DNA of 64,000 bases from positions 372,001 to 436,000 of the forward strand of contig NZ_JADOTV010000002.1 of assembly GCF_015767245.1 (NCBI RefSeq), in the 5' to 3' direction. Position numbers and translations under genes: made by a program. This DNA is from Aureivirga sp. CE67. Lineage in GTDB: Bacteria > Bacteroidota > Bacteroidia > Flavobacteriales > Flavobacteriaceae. Shown here in pieces: positions 15,936-24,014 of the stretch (positions within the stretch are counted from its first letter, which is position 1; the number at the start of each line of letters is the position of its first letter). The notes under the pieces were generated by a model that saw nothing but the letters and a program-made list of their open reading frames with translations, was not told where the DNA came from and ran no database searches.

Positions 15936-16388
15936 ATGAGAGTAGTAGTACAAAGAGTAAGTGAAGCTTCTGTAAAAGTTGACGAAGAAATAATTGGAGA
16001 AATAAAACAAGGAATTGTTGTTTTATTAGGAATAGAACAAGCAGACAGTGAAGAAGATATTGATTGGCTGATCAAAAAAATAACAAATCTTCGAATATTT
16101 AATGATGAAAATGATGTAATGAATCTGTCATTGCAACAAATAAACGGTGAAGTTTTAGTAATTAGCCAATTTACACTTCACGCAAGTACAAAAAAAGGAA
16201 ATCGTCCTTCTTATATCAAAGCTGCAAAGCCAGATGTTTCGATTCCTTTGTATGAAAAATTTATAGAAAAACTTAGAAAACAAATACCACAAAAAGTTGC
16301 AACTGGAAAGTTTGGTGCCGATATGAAAGTTAGTTTGATTAATGATGGTCCAGTGACAATTTGTATGGATACAAAAAATAAAGAATAA
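15936..16388 (+). CDS. dtd: D-aminoacyl-tRNA deacylase
   Basis: Dtd removes D-amino acids and glycine wrongly attached to tRNA. The 150-residue protein has the two family signatures in the cross-subunit active site: SQFTLHA (near residue 78) and the Gly-cisPro-containing NDGPVT (near residue 137). It begins with MRVVVQRVSEASVKVD, the typical start. It lies eight bases after rsgA, so the pair forms a translation-quality and ribosome-assembly operon. An intergenic repeat starts 20 bases after its stop. Confidence 0.96.
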   Translation: MRVVVQRVSEASVKVDEEIIGEIKQGIVVLLGIEQADSEEDIDWLIKKITNLRIFNDENDVMNLSLQQINGEVLVISQFTLHASTKKGNRPSYIKAAKPDVSIPLYEKFIEKLRKQIPQKVATGKFGADMKVSLINDGPVTICMDTKNKE

Positions 16389-16407
16389 ACAAGCGACTAT
16401 TATTTTA

Positions 16408-16439
16408 AGTTCCCCTCTTGAGAGGTGTTAGGGGTGTGT
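16408..16439 (+). repeat. Short intergenic repeat, copy 1
   Basis: The stretch carries CCCCTCTTGAGAGG followed by TTAGGGGTGTGT. The first part is an inverted repeat (CCTCTTGAGAGG). A nearly identical copy lies at 18509-18540, so both ends of the DUF3857 gene have one. Confidence 0.75.
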
Positions 16440-16534
16440 AAATTCCTCAAAATAAGATTATGAGTAGCTATGTTTGATGATGATTTTATATCATCATTTT
16501 TTTTGGAAAGAAATTAATCACAAACTATTTTAAT

Positions 16535-18457
16535 ATGAAAAAAAGATTATTGGTAGCTTTCTTGATGACTTTTCAATTCTTATCTGCGCAAGATTATGGA
16601 TACGGAAAAGTCTCTAAAGAAGAAGTAAAAGAGAAAAAAAATAGTATTGAAGAAGATGCATCCGCTTCGATTTTATACTTAAACAGAAAAACAAATTTTG
16701 ATTTTATTCCAGGGCAGGGAATCTCGATTTCTCATGATTATCATTACAGGTTCAAAGTTTACTCTGAAGAAGGAATAAAATATATCCGAAGAGAATTTGA
16801 GTTTTTGCCAGAAGCAAATGAAAAAGTTATTGGTTTAAAAGGAACTATTTTTAGACTAAAAGGGAAAGAATTAGAAAAAATTGATGCTGAAATTGAAGAA
16901 AAAACTGTTGAAAAAAACAAGTCTTTATCTAAAAAAATACTAGAAATTAAGAATGTGAAATCGGGAGATGTTGTAGAATTTAAATATACAATCACAACAC
17001 CAAATTTCTTGACAATTCCAGCAGCAGATTTACAAACGGAGATTCCTGTAAAAAAAGCAGAGCATTTTGTAAATATTCCAGAATTATATGTTTTTAGAAC
17101 ACAAATGCGAGGTGGTTTATTCAATGTTGAACAAGGAACTGCTTCGAAATCTATTTCTATGAACGGACAAACAATTCCTTATTCTGACAATACTTACAAA
17201 ATTACGGATAGCAATATTCCTTCTTTAAAAGAAGTTCCTTTCGTAACGGCTATGAAACATTTCGAAAGAGGTTTAGATTTTGAATTGGTAGAGATGAAAT
17301 CTATGAATCAAGCTCCATCACAAAATTTTGGAGATAGCTGGGAAACAGTTGGGAAATTCATGAAAAGATCTTTAGATAAAAACTTAAACAGTACTTCTTA
17401 TCTAAAAGAAGAAGTGGCAAAAGTGATTCAAGAAGGAATGACAGAAGAGCAGAAAATTGCAGCTGTTTTTGCTTTCATCAAGAATAAAATGGAGCTAAAA
17501 AATAACGCAGATGTTTCAAGTGCTAAAAAAGCTTTTGAAGTTGGTTATGGAGGTGTTGGACTGATCAATATGAATTTACGAAATGCGCTAAAAGAAGCAG
17601 GAGTAGAGGCAAACATCATGTTGAGTAGTACGAGAGAAAACGGTTCATTTGATGGTAGACCATATATGGGAGCTTTCGATTATTATTCGGTTTATTTACC
17701 AAAACAAAAAATGGTTTTAGATGCTTCTCAAAAATATACGAAGCTGAATGAATTACCATTCGAAGCGCTAAACTGGAAAGGTTTTGTATTTAAAGATGAT
17801 GGAACTTTCGAGTGGATTTCTTTATTGACAAGCAATGTTTCTACTGAAGAAGTAAATCTGAGAACAGAGCTTACAGCAGACGGAATTATCAAAGGAACTG
17901 GGCGTGTGAAAAGAGAAAACATGGCAGCACTTTTACACAGAAATGCTTCAGAAAACAAAGAAAATGACGCACTGAAAAAGAATTTTGAGGACAAATTCAA
18001 CAACGTTTCTCTAGAAGCAATTCGTTTGAGCAACCTAGAAAATATTGATAAAACTTTAATTGAAAGCATAAAGTTTCAATACAAAGTTGGAGCGGAAAAA
18101 TCTAAAGTTGTTATAAATCCACTATTATTTTTCACTCCAGAAGAAAATCCTTTGGCAGAAGAAAAGCGTTATATCCCGATTGATTATGGAACACCTTGGA
18201 TGAAAAAATACACGATTTCTATCAAATTACCAGAAGGAGCAACGGTGAAAAAATTACCAGAAAGTAAAGTGATCGAAATTCCAGAAGGTATCGGATATTC
18301 TGCGATTTCTATCAAAAATGAGAATAACACGATTTTGATTGGAGTAGAAACACAAATTTATGCAAGTGTAATTCCAGGTGCTTATTATACGCAGATGCAT
18401 GAATTTTATAAAGATATGATTGCTAAACAAACTGAAGAAATTGAAATCAAATTATAA
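16535..18457 (+). CDS. DUF3857 protein with degenerate transglutaminase-like domain
   Basis: The 640-residue protein has a signal peptide (MKKRLLVAFLMTFQFLSAQ) and an N-terminal DUF3857 domain (ISHDYHYRFKVYSEEGIKY, then KNVKSGDVVEFKYT). A transglutaminase-like core follows near residues 290-410. In active members a cysteine lies in the G-x-C motif and a histidine follows; here the aligned segments read GYGGVGLINMNLRNALKEAG and FDYYSVYLP, then MVLDAS. Only the aspartate seems kept, so catalysis is unlikely. A C-terminal DUF3858-like region follows. It is probably a periplasmic or outer-membrane-associated protein. It stands alone, flanked by two copies of a short repeat. Confidence 0.82.
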   Translation: MKKRLLVAFLMTFQFLSAQDYGYGKVSKEEVKEKKNSIEEDASASILYLNRKTNFDFIPGQGISISHDYHYRFKVYSEEGIKYIRREFEFLPEANEKVIGLKGTIFRLKGKELEKIDAEIEEKTVEKNKSLSKKILEIKNVKSGDVVEFKYTITTPNFLTIPAADLQTEIPVKKAEHFVNIPELYVFRTQMRGGLFNVEQGTASKSISMNGQTIPYSDNTYKITDSNIPSLKEVPFVTAMKHFERGLDFELVEMKSMNQAPSQNFGDSWETVGKFMKRSLDKNLNSTSYLKEEVAKVIQEGMTEEQKIAAVFAFIKNKMELKNNADVSSAKKAFEVGYGGVGLINMNLRNALKEAGVEANIMLSSTRENGSFDGRPYMGAFDYYSVYLPKQKMVLDASQKYTKLNELPFEALNWKGFVFKDDGTFEWISLLTSNVSTEEVNLRTELTADGIIKGTGRVKRENMAALLHRNASENKENDALKKNFEDKFNNVSLEAIRLSNLENIDKTLIESIKFQYKVGAEKSKVVINPLLFFTPEENPLAEEKRYIPIDYGTPWMKKYTISIKLPEGATVKKLPESKVIEIPEGIGYSAISIKNENNTILIGVETQIYASVIPGAYYTQMHEFYKDMIAKQTEEIEIKL

Positions 18458-18508
18458 TTGATTAAATAGTATCACAATTCATTTTGTACAAAGATTTACA
18501 GATTGTCA

Positions 18509-18540
18509 AGTTCCCCTCTTGAGAGGGGCTAGGGGTGTGT
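18509..18540 (+). repeat. Short intergenic repeat, copy 2
   Basis: It has the same sequence as 16408-16439 except for a few positions (CCCCTCTTGAGAGGGG, then CTAGGGGTGTGT). Its inverted repeat is longer here, with CCCCTC TTGA GAGGGG pairing fully. Confidence 0.75.
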
Positions 18541-18591
18541 TTTAAAATTTATTTGATTTAAATTCGTGATAATTTATCAGAATGAAATTTT

Positions 18592-18745
18592 GGGCGAAAC
18601 CCTAACGGGTCGGGCTTTTCGTTACAAGTTTTCTTTTTCAAAAAAAGAAATTCTATGCAATCCGTGGGCTTCTAAGGTCGCCTCCGTTTACCAAGAATTT
18701 CTAATTTTTTTCAAAAGAAAAGCTTTCCACTACAATCCCTTTCGC
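18592..18745 (+). repeat. Intergenic repeat element, long form
   Basis: The element begins GGGCGAAACCCTAACGGG, continues GTCGGGCTTTTCG, and ends ACTACAATCCCTTTCGC. Its middle has an imperfect hairpin, with AGAAATTCT and AGAATTTCT as the clearest arms. A related element in opposite orientation lies at 20940-21005. It explains a 69-codon open frame here that I do not accept as a gene. The rest of the gene-free stretch 18458-18812 contains the short repeat above and the terminator below. Confidence 0.65.
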
Positions 18746-18760
18746 AAAAAAAACAACAAT

Positions 18761-18790
18761 AAAAAAGCTCACTAATTAGTGAGCTTTTTT
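18761..18790 (-). terminator. Terminator of the S9 peptidase gene (bidirectional)
   Basis: A perfect 30-base palindrome has GCTCACTAA against TTAGTGAGC, with six A on one side and six T on the other. It lies 23 bases past the stop codon of the minus-strand peptidase gene. Confidence 0.85.
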
Positions 18791-18812
18791 TGTCGCAAGT
18801 TTAAACAAATAC

Positions 18813-20807
18813 TTATTTCAGGTGTTTAGCAAAGAATCCCATCATGTAAGTATAAAGTTCGATTCGGTTGTCTTCATGTCCGAATCCATGCCCTTCATTA
18901 TACTTTACCATATATGGAACATCTACACCACGATCCCTTAAATTTTCTACTATTTGATCTGATTCTCCAATTTTCACTCTCGGGTCATTCGCTCCTTGAA
19001 CTACAAAAAGAGGTTTTTTGATTTTTTCTACATTCAATGCAGGTGAAACTTCTTTCATAATTTTCTGATCTTCTTCGCTGTCTGCATTATACCATTGCTC
19101 ATAAACTTGTCCTAAATAAGGCTTCCAATAAGCTGGGAACGAATTGAAGAAAGTAAATAAATTAGAAACTCCTACATAATCGACTCCACAAGTATATAAA
19201 TCTGGAGTTTTAACCAAACTTCCTAAAGTTGCCAATCCACCGTAACTTCCTCCGTAGATTGCTACTTTATCATTATCAATAAAATCTAAATCTTTAGCAA
19301 AAGCAACTCCATCTTCTAAGTCATTCAACATTTTTCTACCGATTTGCTTGTTTCCAGCTAAGAAAAATTCCTTTCCATATCCACCAGAACCTCTATAGTT
19401 TACTTGTAAAGTTGCATATCCTCTACTAGCAAAAAGTTGTGTTTCTGGGTTGAATCCCCAACTATCACGTACACCATAAGGCCCTCCGTGTGGATTGATA
19501 ATTAAAGGAACTTTATTAGATTTTGAAGCATTTTTGGGAATCGTTAAATATCCATGAATTGTCAATCCATCTCTTGTTTTATATTTGATAGGGCGCATTT
19601 CTGCCATATCGTTTTCTTTCAACTGTGGCATTAAATTGATTAATTCTTTGAAAGAATCTGAGTTTACATCATATAAAAAGTATTTTCCATATAATTTATC
19701 ACTTGTTACCATAATCAAGTATTTATCCTCTGCATCTGTAGTACTTTGAATGTAAAATGATTTATCACCAAACTCTTTTAAAAATTTCTTATGAAGTTTT
19801 TTATACGTTTTACTCTTTGGAATAATGTTGTTTTTTTCTCCATTATAAGAGAAATAATCGATTTCATAATTACGTTTTCTAGATCTTGAAAGTCCATCTA
19901 CATCGTAATTTTTATTCTTGAAAACCGTTTTAATTTTTTTGTTTTTAGCCAAATCGAAAAGAACAATTTCTGTTTTGTCCGAATCAACATTCGATTGTAA
20001 ATAAGCTAAATGAGGATTGTCTTTATCATAAGTAAATTCCATAATATCAAACTCATCTTTCCAAGTAGTTTCTTTTAATGGTTTGAATTCTTCATTTTCG
20101 TTAGCTCTATAATACAGGATATAATTTACAGCATTGTGTTGTTTTTTGAATGCTCTTAGTTTTCCGTCTTTGTCAAAATAATAATTGTCAATTGGGCTAG
20201 AAAGATCTTTGTTTTCATAAAGTTTTTCTGTAGCTCCAGTATTTACATTGATTTTGAAAGGTTCAAAAATTTGCGGATTATCTTTATTCATCGCAATGAT
20301 AATGTACTCTGGCTGTTCTTTCAATCCGTTTAAGAATTGAACTGTTACATTTTCATAAGGGGTAAGATCTTTATTGTTTTTTCCGTCGATATCTACAGCA
20401 AAAAGGTGGTAATTTTCATTTCCTCCGTTGTCCATGATGTAAATAAGTTTTTCATTGTTTACCCAACCATATCCACGAATTAATTCTTTTTTCTCTTCAA
20501 TAACTTTCGTTATTTTATTGGTTTTGGTGTTTTTAACATACACGTGGCTTTTTCCATTTTCGTCTTTTTCTTTGAAAGAAATATATTTCCCATCAGGAGA
20601 AAATTCAAAGCTAGATTTGGTAGGTTTTTGGAAATAATCGGAAACAGAATATTGGTAAGTTCCTTGGTCTAAAGTAGCAAGTTTTTTAAGTTCTTGTGTT
20701 GTAGATGGCAAATGTGTGTTTCCAGGTTTTTTATTCATTTCTTGAGCAGAGGCAGTACCAACTGTAATCGTGGCCATGATCCCTAATATTAGTTTTGTAA
20801 TTTTCAT
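18813..20807 (-). CDS. S9-family (prolyl oligopeptidase-type) serine peptidase
   Basis: The 664-residue exported enzyme has a signal peptide ending in TASAQ. A beta-propeller domain fills residues 50-400, with repeats such as SPDGKYISFKE. The C-terminal alpha/beta hydrolase domain has the catalytic serine in IYGGSYGGLAT (near residue 519), the aspartate in GANDPRVKIGE and the histidine in EGHGFGHEDN. S9C-type enzymes remove short peptides or acylated amino acids. It stands alone and is closed by a strong palindromic terminator. Repeat elements in opposite orientation lie on both sides. A second S9 enzyme, of DPP IV type, is at 46970. Confidence 0.92.
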   Translation of the reverse strand: MKITKLILGIMATITVGTASAQEMNKKPGNTHLPSTTQELKKLATLDQGTYQYSVSDYFQKPTKSSFEFSPDGKYISFKEKDENGKSHVYVKNTKTNKITKVIEEKKELIRGYGWVNNEKLIYIMDNGGNENYHLFAVDIDGKNNKDLTPYENVTVQFLNGLKEQPEYIIIAMNKDNPQIFEPFKINVNTGATEKLYENKDLSSPIDNYYFDKDGKLRAFKKQHNAVNYILYYRANENEEFKPLKETTWKDEFDIMEFTYDKDNPHLAYLQSNVDSDKTEIVLFDLAKNKKIKTVFKNKNYDVDGLSRSRKRNYEIDYFSYNGEKNNIIPKSKTYKKLHKKFLKEFGDKSFYIQSTTDAEDKYLIMVTSDKLYGKYFLYDVNSDSFKELINLMPQLKENDMAEMRPIKYKTRDGLTIHGYLTIPKNASKSNKVPLIINPHGGPYGVRDSWGFNPETQLFASRGYATLQVNYRGSGGYGKEFFLAGNKQIGRKMLNDLEDGVAFAKDLDFIDNDKVAIYGGSYGGLATLGSLVKTPDLYTCGVDYVGVSNLFTFFNSFPAYWKPYLGQVYEQWYNADSEEDQKIMKEVSPALNVEKIKKPLFVVQGANDPRVKIGESDQIVENLRDRGVDVPYMVKYNEGHGFGHEDNRIELYTYMMGFFAKHLK

Positions 20808-20939
20808 AATTTCTTTGATTAATTTTTAGTGATTTAAAAGGTTAGAAGATTCTAAGTTGAATTTGTTACTAATAAAATTAGCATTTAACAAAATGTTAAC
20901 AAATTTTAATAGCAGCGTTTTTCTGGTTAGAATGGCTTA

Positions 20940-21005
20940 GGGATTGTAGCGGCATCCTTTTGCTGCCTGCATTTTGCAGCAAAAGATATAGCGGAAAGCC
21001 CGACC
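20940..21005 (-). repeat. Intergenic repeat element, short form
   Basis: Read on the minus strand it begins GGTCGGGCTTTCCG and ends GCTACAATCCC, the same ends as the element at 18592-18745. Its middle is a hairpin of CTTTTGCTGC and GCAGCAAAAG. The plus-strand bases on both sides (20808-20939 and 21006-21095) show no gene. Confidence 0.65.
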
Positions 21006-21095
21006 TTTTTTGAGTTTTTTGAAACGAAAAAAAGGGAAGCTCCAAATTATTTTTATTTTTTACTTCCCATTTTTAAATCTTATTTGAATTAGTTT

Positions 21096-21695
21096 TTAGC
21101 TTACTTCTAAACTTTCTAATAATTCTTGCATGTTTTTAGTTTTTTTCTTCAAAGCATTGATTGCAAATCTGGTGAAGAAAAACAAGAAAACTCCCATGAT
21201 ACCTACGAATAATAAAAGTTTTGTTGGCTTCAAAAAGATGTTTTTGTCATTCAATATTTTAGCACAAACTGGTAGTGTTGTGAAAAGTAGGAATGCATTG
21301 GAAACTGCGGTGATTTTCTGAACGAAAATGACATTTTTCTTTTTCTCGATAAAGTTTTCTAGGGTTTCTCTTGAAGTCAGGTTTCCAGAAGAGATTTTTT
21401 TCAGGTTGAAAATAGATCTCAACACAATGATTGGAAAAATGATTAGAGAAACTAGGAAAAGAACACCACAAAGTTGTAAATACCAAGTGTCTAATTTGTC
21501 AAAATTTAAGATTCCATAAGCTGCTACTGAGAAGCAGATGATTCCTCCGATTAGTTCCGGAATTAGGATTCCGTTCATTTTTTTGTTGTATTTTTCTTTT
21601 GTCATATCTAAAACTAATTTATCTGTTATACTTTTTTGTTTTTCTATTTCATTACTAAGTTTCTCCCAATTATCTTTCATTTTATCTAAGTCCAT
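21096..21695 (-). CDS. Membrane protein co-transcribed with an ECF sigma factor (possible anti-sigma factor)
   Basis: The 199-residue protein has a charged N-terminal region of about 40 residues with a coiled-coil look, then four hydrophobic helices near residues 42-65, 75-95, 125-145 and 160-178, and a charged tail. It begins seven bases after the sigma-factor gene. In such pairs the downstream gene often codes for a membrane anti-sigma factor, and its cytosolic N-terminus (LDKMKDNWEKLSNEIEKQ) could bind the sigma factor. I do not see a zinc anti-sigma (ZAS) motif. The role is an inference from position. Confidence 0.7.
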   Translation of the reverse strand: MDLDKMKDNWEKLSNEIEKQKSITDKLVLDMTKEKYNKKMNGILIPELIGGIICFSVAAYGILNFDKLDTWYLQLCGVLFLVSLIIFPIIVLRSIFNLKKISSGNLTSRETLENFIEKKKNVIFVQKITAVSNAFLLFTTLPVCAKILNDKNIFLKPTKLLLFVGIMGVFLFFFTRFAINALKKKTKNMQELLESLEVS

Positions 21696-21702
21696 CTTTC
21701 TT

Positions 21703-22182
21703 TTATTTTAGCATTTGTGTTTTTAATTTTTCTTTAATTCTTCCGATTCTTGTTCCTATATTGGAGGTAGAAAATCCGGTAATTGCAGCGATTTCTTTAT
21801 GACTATGGTTTTCAAGAAAAAGTAAAATGATACCTCGTTCTACAGAATTTAATTGTTTGATATGTTTGTATAGAAGTTGAATCTGCTCTTCCAATTGAGA
21901 ATCTTTGATATCCATGACTTGAAGAAGACTACTGTCAAAAGAAATCTGATTGATTTTCTTTTTTTCCTTTTTGATGTGAGTCAATGCGGTGTTCAGTGCT
22001 ACTTTATAAAGCCAAGTGGAAATTTTTGATTGGTTTTTGAAATTTTTAAAACTTTTCCACAATTGAAAGACAATTTCCTGATAAAGGTCCTCTTTATCTT
22101 CCTTGCTGTCACCATATAACATTGTGATTTTGTATATGATACCTTCGTTGTCTTTAATGATGTTTATAAAATCTTTTTCCAT
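21703..22182 (-). CDS. ECF-type RNA polymerase sigma factor
   Basis: The protein is a small sigma-70 factor with region 2 (EDLYQEIVFQLWKSFKNFKN, then ISTWLYKVALNTAL) and region 4, the helix-turn-helix HKEIAAITGFSTSNIGTRIGR. Regions 1 and 3 are absent, as in ECF factors. I start at the ATG that gives MEKDFINII; an upstream in-frame ATG at 22203 would add seven residues that match nothing in the family. The membrane protein seven bases downstream is the candidate anti-sigma factor. The regulon is unknown. Confidence 0.92.
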   Translation of the reverse strand: MEKDFINIIKDNEGIIYKITMLYGDSKEDKEDLYQEIVFQLWKSFKNFKNQSKISTWLYKVALNTALTHIKKEKKKINQISFDSSLLQVMDIKDSQLEEQIQLLYKHIKQLNSVERGIILLFLENHSHKEIAAITGFSTSNIGTRIGRIKEKLKTQMLK

Positions 22183-22258
22183 ATAGAAACAAATTAAATT
22201 CACCTTATTAGTATTCTAAATTGGAAAAAAATCACACAGAAATGAAAAAAAAATAAAA

Positions 22259-22280
22259 AAAACTCCACAAAGGGAGTTTT
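22259..22280 (-). terminator. Terminator of the 22318-22911 gene
   Basis: AAAACTCC (22259-22266) pairs with GGAGTTTT (22273-22280). On the minus strand it is followed by a long T-rich run. Confidence 0.75.
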
Positions 22281-22317
22281 ATTAAGTAGGATTATAAATA
22301 AAAATTAGATTTACTAA

Positions 22318-22911
22318 TTAAAGTAAATTGCTTTGGGTAATCTTGTCAATTTTCTGTTCCAATTCCTCAAAATCGATTTCTTCTTTTTGATATAAAACCT
22401 CCAGTTTTATTATCTCTTCAAGGTCAATCAAAAGAGATTTATATTGTTCGATTCTGTTGTAACTTGAAATCTTTTTCATGTTTATTAACAAGTTATAAAC
22501 AGTCTTATGTGTTTTTTCAGAAACATTTTTTGTGAATAATTCGTTAGACACAATTGTTTCGAAAAAATAAGGATATGGAATTGGGTTTTTAGATTTTTTT
22601 AGTTCAATTTCTTTTTTTGAAAGCGTAGTATCTTTTTGGATTTCTAAGAAATAATTGTTCAGACCTTCCGTATAATCTTTAGTTTCATCGATGATGTTTA
22701 TCGATGATTGTAATAATTTAATAGTATCCTCTTTCTCTTTTTTATCATTTTCAGAGTTGGTTAGTGTAATTGCAAGCCAAACTCCAATCAAAGTAGCAAT
22801 GATTGTAGAGATGAAAGATATGACTTCAGATTTCTTTCCCTTTTTTTGAATTACAAAAAGAAATAGAAAACTCAGTATAAATAATAATATTAAAACAAAA
22901 GAATTAAACAT
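22318..22911 (-). CDS. Membrane protein of unknown function
   Basis: I do not recognise this 197-residue protein. Two hydrophobic helices (residues 3-22 and 30-50) are separated by a short KKGKK loop. The remaining 145 residues are rich in Lys, Glu and Leu and look helical, with coiled-coil patterns near 55-90 and 150-190. The layout suggests an inner-membrane anchor with a soluble domain. It has its own terminator and does not join the sigma-factor unit. There is no clue to a partner. Confidence 0.65.
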   Translation of the reverse strand: MFNSFVLILLFILSFLFLFVIQKKGKKSEVISFISTIIATLIGVWLAITLTNSENDKKEKEDTIKLLQSSINIIDETKDYTEGLNNYFLEIQKDTTLSKKEIELKKSKNPIPYPYFFETIVSNELFTKNVSEKTHKTVYNLLINMKKISSYNRIEQYKSLLIDLEEIIKLEVLYQKEEIDFEELEQKIDKITQSNLL

Positions 22912-23090
22912 TTGTTTAAAAAAGAAGTTAAAATTTGTTAAGGCACGAATATAGTAAAATTGTTCTTTATTTAAAATAAAAATAAAAAACTACCCGAAAG
23001 TGTAGGTCAACTTGAAAAAAAGTGCTTTAGTTTTGTCTTTGAATTTCAATATAATACGCGGGGAAAAGCTATGAAGCCCTTATTTTAAAG

Positions 23091-23130
23091 GTGATTTAAA
23101 CTGAGCGTCTATCATTTCAGTTTAAATCAC
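23091..23130 (-). terminator. Hairpin after the LuxR-type regulator gene
   Basis: A perfect 14-bp stem (GTGATTTAAACTGA at 23091-23104, TCAGTTTAAATCAC at 23117-23130) has a 12-nt loop. It lies four bases past the stop codon. The T run on the minus strand is weak, so it may also act by stabilising the mRNA end. Confidence 0.6.
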
Positions 23131-23134
23131 TTTT

Positions 23135-23893
23135 CTATATTAATTTATTGTGAGTAGCATAAGAAATTGCCTCTCCAATACTTGTTACTTCCAATTTGTC
23201 AAAAAGTTTTTTTCGATGAAATTTTACAGTATTCGGAGAAACGAAAATTGCTTCTGCAATATCATTAACGGTATAGCCTCTTGCGGAGTAATGAAGAATT
23301 TCTTTTTCTCTAGTAGTTAGTTGTAAAGTTTCTTCCTCTTTCCAATAATCTTTCTCAATATTGTATTTATAAATCTTTTTAGAACCTTGTTTATAAATCT
23401 GAATATTTCCAGCTTTTTCAGCTGTTGAAAGCGAAACAATACAAATTGCTTTCCATATTTTTCCGTCTTCTGTCAGGAAGATTGGTGTCAGTTTTTGGTT
23501 GATTAAAAATGTTTTTCCTTCTTTATTTCTTAGGTGGAAGTCATAAGAAATAGAATATTTTTTTCTTTCTTCCAGCGGAATCTTATCATAAAAATCGAAT
23601 CCTGCTGTGTTAAGTGCCAAAAGTAATTCTAGATCTTCCTCAGGAAGACTTTTGATGTAAAAATCATAGCCCATTTCTTCCACTTCTTTTGCAGTATATC
23701 CGCAAAGAAACAAAGGATTTTCTGAAACATATTCGAAGCCCTTTTTTAAATAATCAACAACGTAGATACTTTTATAACTTGTGCGTGAAAAAGCTTTCAC
23801 AGCCTCAAGATACAAAGCAGTTTGTTTTGTTTCTTCCTCGTTGACAGATCCAACAGTGTTCTTTAATGAGAAAAAATCATCAACTCTTTTCAT
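23135..23893 (-). CDS. LuxR-family transcription regulator with PAS-like sensor domain
   Basis: The 252-residue protein has a PAS-like domain near residues 40-160 (SIYVVDYLKKGFEYVSENPLF, then HLRNKEGKTFLINQKL). A LuxR-type DNA-binding domain fills the last 65 residues (LTTREKEILHYSARGYTVNDIA, with SPNTVKFHRKKLFDKL as the recognition helix). It probably binds DNA in response to a ligand or redox state. It faces away from the DUF5694 lipoprotein gene at 24015, so it might control that gene from the shared 121-base intergenic region; this is only a guess from position. Confidence 0.87.
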   Translation of the reverse strand: MKRVDDFFSLKNTVGSVNEEETKQTALYLEAVKAFSRTSYKSIYVVDYLKKGFEYVSENPLFLCGYTAKEVEEMGYDFYIKSLPEEDLELLLALNTAGFDFYDKIPLEERKKYSISYDFHLRNKEGKTFLINQKLTPIFLTEDGKIWKAICIVSLSTAEKAGNIQIYKQGSKKIYKYNIEKDYWKEEETLQLTTREKEILHYSARGYTVNDIAEAIFVSPNTVKFHRKKLFDKLEVTSIGEAISYATHNKLI

Positions 23894-24014
23894 AAAATTT
23901 GAATTTCAATAATGTAGCGTAAATATACTAAAATGTAAAAACTATCATAACGGGTAGTTTTAATTTTTTGGAACATACATAATTTTACATCATAAAATTT
24001 AAACAACTAATAAA

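Noticed and set aside
18566-18775. 69-codon open frame
   Set aside because: It lies across the intergenic repeat element at 18592-18745 and the following terminator. Its protein has no recognisable feature, and its sequence is explained by the repeat.
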